In this document: positions 1-7,268 of the stretch, in pieces
Position numbering within the stretch: position 1 is the stretch's first letter
Layout: each line of letters begins with the position of its first letter
Assembly (NCBI GenBank): GCA_030651695.1
Contig: JAUSCD010000019.1
Location: forward strand, 1 to 64,000
From: Pseudohongiella sp.
GTDB lineage: Bacteria; Pseudomonadota; Gammaproteobacteria; Pseudomonadales; Pseudohongiellaceae
DNA: 64,000 nucleotides
Direction: 5' to 3'
Translations under genes and position numbers: made by a program
The notes under the pieces: generated by a model
Told to the model about the DNA's origin: nothing
Database searches by the model: none
The model's input: only the letters and a program-made list of their open reading frames with translations

Positions 1-131
1 AAGCGTGAGGACTGTCTGAGCTCCGAGCCCGCGGAGCGGGCGAGGGCGAGTTCCGCAACGCCGGGCGCCCCTAAGAGGATGCGGCCGGTCTGCTGCAACA
101 ACCCGCTCCCGTTGCGGCCCCACCCCGATCA
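1..131 (+). repeat. Structured element copy A (3' part only)
   Basis: This is the right half of the roughly 200-bp palindromic element described under copies B-F; the left half lies before the window. The inner segment has an apical hairpin CCCGC-GGA-GCGGG around 28-40, a C(GNA)G-type loop. The right outer arm, 29 bases at 87-115, has the same sequence as the right arm of copy B. The copy sits immediately past the 3' end of the His-rich protein gene on the minus strand. Assignment rests on direct alignment with the five complete copies in this window. Confidence 0.85.
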
Positions 132-178
132 ACCTCAACCAGCCCCCGCTATGGAGAATGCCAGCCAGAAGCTAACCC

Positions 179-832
179 TCAGTGCTGATGCCCACCAAAA
201 CCGCCGGTCGCCATCATCAGATGATGCGGCTGATGGTGATTGCCCTGAACCATAAAACCCGCGAACCCAAGCCCACGGATTTTTGCCACGTCATTCGCAT
301 GGTCAGTAGTGACCACCAAGGTCACACCATTTGCCAACTCCGATGTTGCCGCTGACCAGCGGCTGTCCTGACTGACCTGACGGGCGTGTGCGGTGACCAT
401 ACGTTTGATCGACGCTGCAGTCTCGGTATCTCCTGTCACGGTATATCGCATACCACCTTCGATTTGCTCACCAGCTACTTGTGCGTACAAGGTCACACGA
501 TGCATATCCACCAAGTGATCACGCAGCGCATCAATATTAACTTTTGACCAGTCGGTTGCCGGGTCCGCACTCAGAATAGAGACGATCTCCTGAATGGCAG
601 CAAAGGCGTCCTGACCCGCCTGTGTGGGCTGCGTAGCGGCCGCGGCATGATTCATCGTTTGCTGACCGCCCACTTGATGAGTCATGTGGCCGGCATGTTG
701 ACTATGATCGGGTTGCTGAGCCTGAGAGCCACCGTGTTGGCTGTGATCGGCTTGCTGGGCAACAACTGCGGTGCTCAGTACTGCAGCGAATGCGAGTGTG
801 CCTGTGAAGGCGAGTGCGTGAGTGAGTTTCAT
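179..832 (-). CDS. His-rich exported protein, possible metal-binding
   Basis: A 217-residue protein with a clear Sec signal peptide (basic start, hydrophobic core to about residue 23, AVVA then QQ). Residues 26-70 are rich in His and Gln and contain DHSQH twice (29-33 and 42-46). The C terminus is again His-rich (HHQPHH at 199-204, terminal GGHQH). Between them lies a roughly 110-residue alpha/beta region I cannot assign to a named family. The ATG at 832 has an AGGA-type ribosome site seven bases upstream. It is divergent from a Crp/Fnr regulator with an HCH motif, so a periplasmic role in binding copper, zinc or nickel is a reasonable inference, not shown. Confidence 0.75.
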   Translation of the reverse strand: MKLTHALAFTGTLAFAAVLSTAVVAQQADHSQHGGSQAQQPDHSQHAGHMTHQVGGQQTMNHAAAATQPTQAGQDAFAAIQEIVSILSADPATDWSKVNIDALRDHLVDMHRVTLYAQVAGEQIEGGMRYTVTGDTETAASIKRMVTAHARQVSQDSRWSAATSELANGVTLVVTTDHANDVAKIRGLGFAGFMVQGNHHQPHHLMMATGGFGGHQH

Positions 833-911
833 GAGGGATCCTTGATGATTTCAGATATTTGTGAAAAAGAGTCTAGCTCTCTTACCCGCATTTACCTATG
901 ATCCGAATCAT

Positions 912-1535
912 ATGACATCAGATCTCGACAAACTTCTTGGATTGCTCTCGGCAAACCAATACCCCCAAAAAACACTGCAGGCCGGGGAACACCTGTTCCG
1001 GCAACACCAACCAGTTCACGCAATTTTTGGCGTGAAATCCGGGCGCGTGCGCTTGTACCGGGATTTGGCAGACGGATCCTCTGTGACCCTGCACGTAGCC
1101 CGGACAGGCACTGCATTTGCTGAGGCCACCTTGTTTGCCGAACGTTACCACTGCCATGCCATTGCCGAGATCAACAGCATTGTAGTCACACTGGACAGCG
1201 CTGAGGTATTAAGGGCAATGTCACTGAACCCCGACCTGGCGATCAACCTCAGCCGTCAGCTGGCAGCTCAGGTTCGCGACATGCGCGCCCTGCTGTCACT
1301 TCGAGACATCCGGTCTGCAGACGAGCGCCTTCTGGCATGGCTGCGCCAGAGAGCAAACAGCCAAACTTTGACGATATACCTCGACAGAACCTGGACAGGT
1401 ATTTCAGAAGAGCTCGGACTCAGCAAAGAGGCTGTCTATCGCAGCCTGGCAAAGCTTCAACAACAAAACATAATCCTGCGCCAGCGAGACAAGATGAACA
1501 ACCACGAAACCATAACATTGCATCACCCACCCTGA
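912..1535 (+). CDS. Crp/Fnr family transcriptional regulator
   Basis: A 207-residue protein if started at the ATG at 912. A GTG at 861 would add 17 residues that do not resemble the family; neither start has a good ribosome site. Residues about 15-120 are a cyclic-nucleotide-binding beta-roll (GEHLFRQHQPVHAIFGVKSG), and 160-183 a winged helix-turn-helix (TGISEELGLSKEAVYRSLAKL). It lacks the FNR cysteine set. Tyr-His-Cys-His at 79-82 is a possible metal or redox site. About 80 bases separate it from the divergent His-rich exported protein, which it may control. Its stop codon lies inside repeat copy B. Confidence 0.85.
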   Translation: MTSDLDKLLGLLSANQYPQKTLQAGEHLFRQHQPVHAIFGVKSGRVRLYRDLADGSSVTLHVARTGTAFAEATLFAERYHCHAIAEINSIVVTLDSAEVLRAMSLNPDLAINLSRQLAAQVRDMRALLSLRDIRSADERLLAWLRQRANSQTLTIYLDRTWTGISEELGLSKEAVYRSLAKLQQQNIILRQRDKMNNHETITLHHPP

Positions 1536-1743
1536 TCCGGAGTGAGCTACGGGAGCGGGTTGTTGCAGCAGACCAATCAGGCCGCGCTTATCCTCTGAGG
1601 AGGTGCCCGAAAAAGCGTGAGGACTGTCTGAGCTCCGAGCCCGCGAAGCGCGCGAGGGCGAGTTCCTCAACGCCGGGCGCCCGCTCAGAGGATGCGGCCG
1701 TCTGCTGCAACAACCCGCTCCCGTTGCGGCCACACCCCGATCA
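1533..1743 (+). repeat. Structured element copy B
   Basis: A complete copy, about 211 bp, between two convergent genes. The outer left arm is GCTACGGGAGCGGG... (29 bases, 1546-1574) and the right arm 1698-1726. The left strand carries the conserved AATCA bulge just after the outer arm and a second short bulge (GCTT). An inner arm (ATCCTCTGAG...) precedes an apical hairpin with a C(GAA)G loop. Pairing extends outward to TGATC/GATCA, so the TGA stop of the Crp/Fnr gene is the first base triplet of the element. This copy is the least perfectly paired (one A.C, one G.G, one T.T). Confidence 0.9.
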
Positions 1744-1750
1744 AAAACAG

Positions 1751-2437
1751 TCAACGCCGCAACACCATCAACCAGCGCCCGATATTGAGAATACTCGCCA
1801 AAGCACCCGCAAAATAAGTTAAAGCAGCCGCCTTCAAAACCTGACGGGCCCCCTTGTGCTGCTCCTCAGTAATGTACTCACCCTCAATCAAAATCGGCAG
1901 CGCCTTGTTAAAACTCGCATCCCATTCCTCAGGTAAAACAATCAGATACGCCATCGCGCCCAAAAGCTGAAGAATAATGCTCAAACCAATCACGACACCT
2001 ATCGCGATGGGTGAGCGCAGTACAATCGCTGCAACGGGCACCGACATCATTAAAGCCACGCCCCACTTACCCAGCTTTGAAGCCAACGGCATGTACTCCT
2101 TGCGCAACTCAAATATTTTCTCATTGCGGAAGCACTGGATAGCGTGACCTACCTCATGAGCAGCAACCGCTACTGCGGTTACCGAACGGCCGTGGTAGTT
2201 GCTCGGGCTAAGCCGCACCGCTTTTGCAGCCGGATCAAAGTGATCACGCCCCTCGTCAGTCTCCTCGACAATAAAACCTTCCAGCTGAAAGCGCTGAACC
2301 AGATGATTCGCCAGTTCACCACCTGTGCCTCGCATATCAGGGTCCTCACGGTGATGTTTTTTCATCACATGACGCACCCACAGTTGGGGAAAGTAAGCGC
2401 TGATGATCAGTAAAAGTCCGAGTACTGCAAAAATCAT
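1751..2437 (-). CDS. YugP-like membrane zinc metallopeptidase
   Basis: A 228-residue protein of the neutral zinc metallopeptidase family PF04298 (B. subtilis YugP). It has an N-terminal membrane anchor (about 2-18), the zinc-binding HEVGH motif at 94-98 following SVTAVAVAA, and two further hydrophobic segments (about 120-165 and the C-terminal 205-225). Length and layout are normal for the family; the physiological substrate is not established. Its 3' end abuts repeat copy B and its start is 28 bases from the Fur box that serves the divergent small gene, so it may also be iron-responsive; that is inference from spacing. Confidence 0.88.
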   Translation of the reverse strand: MIFAVLGLLLIISAYFPQLWVRHVMKKHHREDPDMRGTGGELANHLVQRFQLEGFIVEETDEGRDHFDPAAKAVRLSPSNYHGRSVTAVAVAAHEVGHAIQCFRNEKIFELRKEYMPLASKLGKWGVALMMSVPVAAIVLRSPIAIGVVIGLSIILQLLGAMAYLIVLPEEWDASFNKALPILIEGEYITEEQHKGARQVLKAAALTYFAGALASILNIGRWLMVLRR

Positions 2438-2464
2438 AGTGTGAAATTACCCATTTACTATTTA

Positions 2465-2483
2465 AATGATAATCATTATCATT
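2465..2483. promoter_or_regulatory. Fur box (perfect palindrome)
   Basis: AATGATAATCATTATCATT is a perfect 9-1-9 palindrome containing the ideal 7-1-7 Fur core TGATAAT-N-ATTATCA. It lies between divergent genes, 21 bases before the ATG of the 63-residue protein and 28 bases before the start of the YugP-like protease. Iron-dependent repression by Fur is the expected behaviour of such a site; no Fur gene is in the window. Confidence 0.9.
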
Positions 2484-2503
2484 TGATGCGGGAGGTAGCC
2501 AAT

Positions 2504-2695
2504 ATGTCTGGATATCTAATATACGCAAAATTGCAGGAAGGTAGACCTGTTTTGCAGGTTGTTGATGCTGATACGCAACGCGTTTGCCTGAATTGGGATT
2601 GCCCGTCTGTGCAGGACGCGGGGGCGCCTGAGGTACAGAAGTTGTTTCGGCAGCTGATGTTGCTGACTTGTCGGCAGTCTTTGTTGGGTGGCTGA
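2504..2695 (+). CDS. Small Fur-box-controlled protein, unknown function
   Basis: A 63-residue protein starting at the ATG at 2504, chosen because GGGAGGT lies seven bases upstream; an upstream in-frame start at 2441 would run through the Fur box and is unlikely. No signal peptide, membrane segment or recognised domain is visible. It has two cysteines (LNWDCPS and LLTCRQS) and a charged, soluble composition. I do not recognise the family. Placement directly behind a perfect Fur box implies expression under iron limitation, so a role in iron uptake, sparing or signalling is a guess from context. Confidence 0.7.
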   Translation: MSGYLIYAKLQEGRPVLQVVDADTQRVCLNWDCPSVQDAGAPEVQKLFRQLMLLTCRQSLLGG

Positions 2696-2702
2696 TTCTA
2701 AA

Positions 2703-2762
2703 AACACTCTGATCAGGAGGCGCATCGGGCGCGGGTGACCGCACCGGACGCTGATCTGTGTT
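2703..2762 (-). terminator. Hairpin terminator between convergent genes
   Basis: AACAC-TCT-GATCAG pairs with CTGATC-T-GTGTT across a GC-rich loop that contains a second small hairpin (GGTG/CACC). Read on the minus strand the stem is followed by GTTTTTAG, so it can end transcription of the acyl-CoA dehydrogenase operon and back-stop the small Fur-box gene. Confidence 0.55.
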
Positions 2763-2796
2763 GGCGACTACCGTGCCCAATCAGGACTTGGGACTA

Positions 2797-3942
2797 TCAG
2801 AATCCCCGCAGCGTAGCGTACCGGTCGCGATGAAACAGTGCATCCCCCAGCGTCTGCTGCGCCACGCGCGCCCGCTTCAGGAAGAAACCAAGATCAAACT
2901 CATCAGTCATACCGATGCCGCCATGCATCTGCACACCCTCGTTGCTGATCAGGGCAGAGACTTCTGAGAGTTTGGCTTTGCACATACTCGCCAGCGCGGG
3001 AATGTCTTCGGCTTCGTCGCCTCGATCAAGTTCGGACAGCGCTTTTCGTACCAGGGATTTGCACAACTCAACCTCTGAGTACATCAGAGCCGCGCGATGC
3101 TGCAATGCCTGAAACGCGCCAATCTGTACACCAAACTGTGTGCGTTGTTTCAGGTAATCTACGATGCGATCAAATACTTCCTGGATGCTGCCCAACATTT
3201 CAGCGGACAGACCAATACGCGCGATATCCAGTGTGCGCTGCAATGCGGGCCAGCCGGCGCCTTCAGCGCCCATTAATGCATTCGCCGGCACTTTGACCTT
3301 GTCAAAACTGACATTGGCGGCGCTGCGACTATCGACCATACTCAGCGGCTGGATGCTGATCCCTGGGGCATTGACGTCCACCACAAACAGACTGATGCCA
3401 TCGGTATCACCCGCTTTGCCTGCACTACGCGCCACTATGACAAAATGATCCGCGGCTGCAGCATCGAGTACAAACTTCTTGTGGCCACTCAACTCATATC
3501 CATCAGCAGTTTTCACCGCGCTGAGTGCTACCTGCGCCGGATTGTGGAAAGCGCCTTCCTCGAGTGCAAACGCCACAATGGATTCGCCGGAGGCAATAGC
3601 AGGCAACAGCGCCGATTTTTGTGCCTCGCTTCCCGCCAGATTAATCGCGGTGGCACTCAACAAAACGGTTGATACCAGCGGCGCTGGCACCAGGGTGCGA
3701 CCTGTTTCTTCCAGCACTATGCCCAATCCGGAATAACCGAACTCAAAACCACCGTAGGCTTCCGGGACAGTCATACCTGCCCAACCCAGCTCCACCATGC
3801 TCTGCCAAAGTTCTTTGGGGTAACCCAGCGGATCTTTTGTGTCGCGCATTTTCCGTAGCACCGCAACCGGCGCCTGCTCTCGACAGAAACTGCGGGCGGA
3901 TTCCTGCAACATCACCTGATCTTCATTAAATACTAATGACAT
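2797..3942 (-). CDS. Acyl-CoA dehydrogenase family protein, small-subunit type
   Basis: A 381-residue acyl-CoA dehydrogenase fold protein: N-terminal helical domain, beta middle domain and C-terminal helical domain with MHGGIGMTDEFDLGFF near residues 339-354. It lacks the YEGT motif carrying the usual catalytic glutamate near the C terminus, ending instead in a short tail. This is typical of the partner subunit in heteromeric acyl-CoA dehydrogenases such as steroid side-chain FadE pairs. It lies 14 bases downstream of the other dehydrogenase in the same operon, so a heterotetramer acting on a bulky or branched acyl-CoA is likely. Start ATG with GGGAG upstream. Confidence 0.88.
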   Translation of the reverse strand: MSLVFNEDQVMLQESARSFCREQAPVAVLRKMRDTKDPLGYPKELWQSMVELGWAGMTVPEAYGGFEFGYSGLGIVLEETGRTLVPAPLVSTVLLSATAINLAGSEAQKSALLPAIASGESIVAFALEEGAFHNPAQVALSAVKTADGYELSGHKKFVLDAAAADHFVIVARSAGKAGDTDGISLFVVDVNAPGISIQPLSMVDSRSAANVSFDKVKVPANALMGAEGAGWPALQRTLDIARIGLSAEMLGSIQEVFDRIVDYLKQRTQFGVQIGAFQALQHRAALMYSEVELCKSLVRKALSELDRGDEAEDIPALASMCKAKLSEVSALISNEGVQMHGGIGMTDEFDLGFFLKRARVAQQTLGDALFHRDRYATLRGF

Positions 3943-3956
3943 ATTGTGCAGCTCCC

Positions 3957-5207
3957 TTATAGCTTGCCGCTTTGTTTTTCGATCATGGAGGTCATGTCGG
4001 GCAAGCCGAGCACACGTTTGGCGATCACATTCAGCTGTACCTCGTAGGTACCACCTTCGATCGAGTTACCTTTGGAGCGCAGCCACTCGCGTGCGACTGC
4101 CAACTCTTCGCTGGCAAAATCGGAAGCATCCTCTGTTAAGGACTCCCAGCCCAGTGCCTGAGTACCCACCGCCTGCAACAACAATTCATAACGACGTTTG
4201 TTCAGCTCACAGCCATAGTTTTTTAACATGGACGAGGTGGCGTTGGGGCCCTTGCTGAGTTTGGCTTCCTGAGCAGAGCGCTGCGAGGTTAACGCAAATG
4301 CCTCGCTGTCTATTCTGAACTGGGCAATCTGATCGCGCAGCGCCGGGTCAGACAATTTGTCTGTGTCGCCGCGATACTTCATGGCAGTCTGCTCGAGATT
4401 GCCGCTGAGTCCGCCACGATTATTGCGACCACTGGTGAGACCAAAGCCGGAGATCATGGTGCGTTCGTGCTGCAACAGACGTTTGGCAATGGTCCAGCCG
4501 TCATTCAGACGACCCACAACATTACCCGCAGGTACGCGCGCATCATCAAAAAACGTTTCGCAGAACACCGAATTGCCGCTGATTAATTTGATTGGTTTGG
4601 TGGTGACGCCGGGGGTCTGCATATCAAACAGAATAAAGCTGATGCCGTTATGTTTTGGTACATCAAAATCCGTGCGCACCAGACAGAAAATCCAGTCGGC
4701 TTTGTCAGCGTACGAGGTCCATATTTTAGAACCGTTAATAACGTAGTGATCACCATCCAGGATAGCTTTACATGCCAGACCCGCCAGATCAGAACCTGCA
4801 CCGGGTTCGCTGTAGCCCTGACACCAGCGGATTTCACCGCGCACAATTTTCGGAATATGTTCCAGCTTCTGCTCGTGTGTTGCCATTTCCAGTAACACCG
4901 GCCCAAGCATACTGATACCAAAACTGACCAGCGGCGGCCGCGCGCTGATGCGCTGCATCTCTTCCGCAAGAATCAGACTCTGTGCCTTGTCCAGGCCACC
5001 ACCGCCATACTCAGCCGACCAGGTCGGGCAAGTCCAGCCCTTGGCAGCCATACGATCCAGCCACAGTTTGCTGTCAGGATTTTTGTACACGGCGTGACGA
5101 CCGCCCCAGACCACTTCGTCCTCGGGTGCCGGTGTACGCATGGATGCTGGACAGTTCTCCTCCAGCCAAGCGCGTGTTTGCGCGCGGAATGATTCCAGAT
5201 CAGACAA
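3957..5207 (-). CDS. Acyl-CoA dehydrogenase family protein, large-subunit type
   Basis: A 416-residue flavoprotein from the TTG at 5207, preferred because GGGGAG precedes it by seven bases; a TTG at 5231 has no ribosome site. It has the flavin-contacting CQGYSEPGAGSDLAG and IWTSYADKADW segments of this superfamily. The C-terminal motif is EGGTYEVQ, which puts glycine where medium-chain enzymes have the catalytic glutamate of YEGT. A glutamate in LLQHERT of the middle helices could serve instead, as in long-chain/isovaleryl-type enzymes; that is inference. First gene of a two-gene operon with the smaller paralogue. Confidence 0.88.
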   Translation of the reverse strand: MSDLESFRAQTRAWLEENCPASMRTPAPEDEVVWGGRHAVYKNPDSKLWLDRMAAKGWTCPTWSAEYGGGGLDKAQSLILAEEMQRISARPPLVSFGISMLGPVLLEMATHEQKLEHIPKIVRGEIRWCQGYSEPGAGSDLAGLACKAILDGDHYVINGSKIWTSYADKADWIFCLVRTDFDVPKHNGISFILFDMQTPGVTTKPIKLISGNSVFCETFFDDARVPAGNVVGRLNDGWTIAKRLLQHERTMISGFGLTSGRNNRGGLSGNLEQTAMKYRGDTDKLSDPALRDQIAQFRIDSEAFALTSQRSAQEAKLSKGPNATSSMLKNYGCELNKRRYELLLQAVGTQALGWESLTEDASDFASEELAVAREWLRSKGNSIEGGTYEVQLNVIAKRVLGLPDMTSMIEKQSGKL

Positions 5208-5356
5208 GATGTTGCTCCCCTGTTTTGCCAATTGTTGTCGTTATAAATCGATTATCGAACGGCCACTCGAAGTGTAGCAACCGCTGCTTTGACAAGCCAG
5301 ACAGGAAAATGACTGGAACGGTGATTTGTGCAGCTAAAAATAACGCTGAGGTTTAC

Positions 5357-6247
5357 TCAGCGCGCCATCTGCCTGATCAACCTCGGCAGGCGCCCATCAA
5401 TAAACATGAGCCCGACAAAAATGACAATCATGCCCACAACATGCGAGGGCAGAATAACTTCTCCGAGAAACCAGAATCCGAGAAAAATTGCTGAGATCGG
5501 CGCAATCAACGTGGTTGTTGAGAAATTGGTGGCGCCCACTTTTGGCAACAAGCGATACATAATCTGAAAGGTAAAGGCAGTGGAGATCAGTCCGATTGCC
5601 AACGCTGCCATCCAGGTTGTCGGCAACAGCATCACTGGCAAACCCTCGGCCACCAGGGCCACTGGCACCGACACGACGGCAGCACCTGTCAGTGCAATAG
5701 ATGACAGAGCCGTCGCTTCGACCATACGGAAACTGCGCGCAATATTCAGCGCCAATGCATAACACAGCGTCGCCAGCAAACAGGCCGCAATCGCCCACAA
5801 CTTGGAGTTACCCTCCATCTGCAAAGCAGGCGAAGCCAGAATCGCCACCCCCGTAAATCCGGCAACAACCCCAACTGCCTTGGTCCAGCTCATGCGCTCA
5901 CCGTTCACCCAGTAATGCGACACAATCACCGTCATGATGGGTGTCAAAGCATTCACAATCGCCGCCACACCACTGGCCAGATTAGCTTGTGCCAACGGAA
6001 ACAGTGCAAACGGAATCGCATAGTTCAGCACACCCAACATGCCCAATTTAAACCACAGCATCGGCTCACGCGGCACTGCCTTGCCGCGCACAAACAGAAA
6101 CAGCCAACAGCCCAGCGCCCCAATGCTGACTCGCAGCGCCGTCACCCACAACGGCCCCAGTTCACGAATCAACAAAGCATTAAAAATAAACGAACCGCCC
6201 CAGACTGCTCCCAAAAACACAATCCAGAACCACTGACGAGTAGTCAT
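5357..6247 (-). CDS. EamA/DMT-family transporter
   Basis: A 296-residue inner-membrane protein with about ten hydrophobic segments in two EamA repeats (residues about 5-138 and 150-285), the usual drug/metabolite-transporter layout. The opening WFWIVFLGAVWGGSFIFNALLIRELGP is characteristic. Such proteins export amino acids, purines or drugs; substrate cannot be read from sequence. ATG start at 6247. Transcribed alone: 125 bases separate it from the acyl-CoA dehydrogenase operon and repeat copy C lies upstream of its promoter region. Confidence 0.88.
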   Translation of the reverse strand: MTTRQWFWIVFLGAVWGGSFIFNALLIRELGPLWVTALRVSIGALGCWLFLFVRGKAVPREPMLWFKLGMLGVLNYAIPFALFPLAQANLASGVAAIVNALTPIMTVIVSHYWVNGERMSWTKAVGVVAGFTGVAILASPALQMEGNSKLWAIAACLLATLCYALALNIARSFRMVEATALSSIALTGAAVVSVPVALVAEGLPVMLLPTTWMAALAIGLISTAFTFQIMYRLLPKVGATNFSTTTLIAPISAIFLGFWFLGEVILPSHVVGMIVIFVGLMFIDGRLPRLIRQMAR

Positions 6248-6356
6248 GACGCGACACCAAAAAGAAAACGCACGAATTATGCGCCTCTTTCAGCAATCGT
6301 CACAGCCGTTTCTTGCTGTAATGCAGAACCCACCACAAGCTGTATCGAAAAGAGAA

Positions 6357-6550
6357 CCGGAGTGAGCATCGGGAGGGCGCCGTGACACCGGACCAATCAG
6401 GCCGCGCATATCTTCTGCGTGTCCGACCGAGAAAACGCGAGCACTGTTCGAACTCCGAGTGCGCAGCACGAGGGTGAGTTGCGCAGCGTCGGTCGGGCAC
6501 GCAGAAGATGCGGCCGGTCCGGTGTCACGGCGCCCTCCCGATGCGGCTGG
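6357..6550 (+). repeat. Structured element copy C
   Basis: The cleanest copy. The outer arms 6366-6394 and 6516-6544 are a perfect 29-bp inverted repeat (GCATCGGGAGGGCGCC...). The left strand then has AATCA unpaired, GGCCGC pairing with GCGGCC, a second four-base bulge, and an inner arm ATCTTCTGCGTGTCCGACCG that matches its partner except for one T.G. The apical hairpin is GTGC-GCA-GCAC. The copy occupies most of the 340-base gap between the DMT transporter start and the TetR gene end. No other feature was seen in that gap. Confidence 0.92.
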
Positions 6551-6587
6551 CCCAGATCGAAACTCGCAACAGCATCAACCAGCACTC

Positions 6588-7253
6588 TTAGACCCACTCC
6601 GCCCGACCCAGCTTCTCCCGATCAAGCGCCGCCGCCACCCAGAAATCAAACGCAGCAAACACACACTGCTCACGCGTCATACCGACTTTCTCAAAAGTCT
6701 TGCGACGCGCAGCATCTGTCATCAACGTAAAATAACAAGCCCAGGCAAACTCAACATCCACATCATCACGCAGATAAGGCGTCAGCCGCTCACGCATTGC
6801 CCGCATACTTTCATACAGAGAATCGATATAAACTTTATACAGATCCGGATAACCGGTTTTAAGATCCAGCCAGAACGCTGTTGAATACTGAGCATCGTTT
6901 TCTACCCACACCTTGATGCGGTAACGCAGGATATCCATCAGGTTGTCAGTAGCATAGGCAGTAATGGGTTTATGAACCCGGGCCTCCCACCGCACAATCA
7001 GTTCATGCACCAGGTCTTCCTTGTTAGTGAAGTACTTGTACAACGTCTTGGTGCTCATGCGCAGAGAACTGGCCAGTTGCCCCATTGAAATAGAACGAAT
7101 ACCCAACACTTTGGCCTTGCGCGCAAACTCATCCACAATCTGGTTTGCCACGCAGGCACTACTGTCTTCCGGAATACGGCTGACCAGTTTTTGATCCGGC
7201 TTGTCCCCCGGGACATACGTCTGTTTGTGTATTACTGCAGTATTGGATGTCAT
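6588..7253 (-). CDS. TetR family transcriptional regulator
   Basis: A 221-residue regulator with an N-terminal helix-turn-helix about residues 50-80 (MGQLASSLRMSTKTLYKYF then TNKEDLV) and a helical ligand domain. It carries an unusual 35-residue N-terminal extension. It is the last gene of the operon DUF1592 - DUF1552 - unknown exported protein - TetR, 15 bases after its neighbour, so it probably autoregulates that operon in response to a small molecule. The ligand is unknown. Confidence 0.88.
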   Translation of the reverse strand: MTSNTAVIHKQTYVPGDKPDQKLVSRIPEDSSACVANQIVDEFARKAKVLGIRSISMGQLASSLRMSTKTLYKYFTNKEDLVHELIVRWEARVHKPITAYATDNLMDILRYRIKVWVENDAQYSTAFWLDLKTGYPDLYKVYIDSLYESMRAMRERLTPYLRDDVDVEFAWACYFTLMTDAARRKTFEKVGMTREQCVFAAFDFWVAAALDREKLGRAEWV

Positions 7254-7268
7254 GACTCTTCGTTTCTC

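Noticed and set aside
861-911. GTG start giving 17 more residues to the Crp/Fnr regulator
   Set aside because: No ribosome site and the added residues do not fit the domain; the ATG at 912 was preferred, though not proven.
2441-2503. Upstream start for the Fur-box protein
   Set aside because: It would place the Fur box inside the coding region; the ATG at 2504 has an excellent ribosome site.
6357-6550. Repeat copies read as integron attC sites
   Set aside because: They have one-sided bulges like attC sites but I could not find the conserved GTTRRRY/RYYYAAC boxes or an integrase gene, and neighbouring genes are not cassette-like.
6357-6550. Repeat copies as CRISPR or tRNA-like structures
   Set aside because: They are single, far apart, lack spacers, and none folds into a cloverleaf.
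6419-6884. Long open frames on both strands across the repeat copies
   Set aside because: They are by-products of the GC-rich palindromes, lack ribosome sites and run into real genes on the opposite strand.
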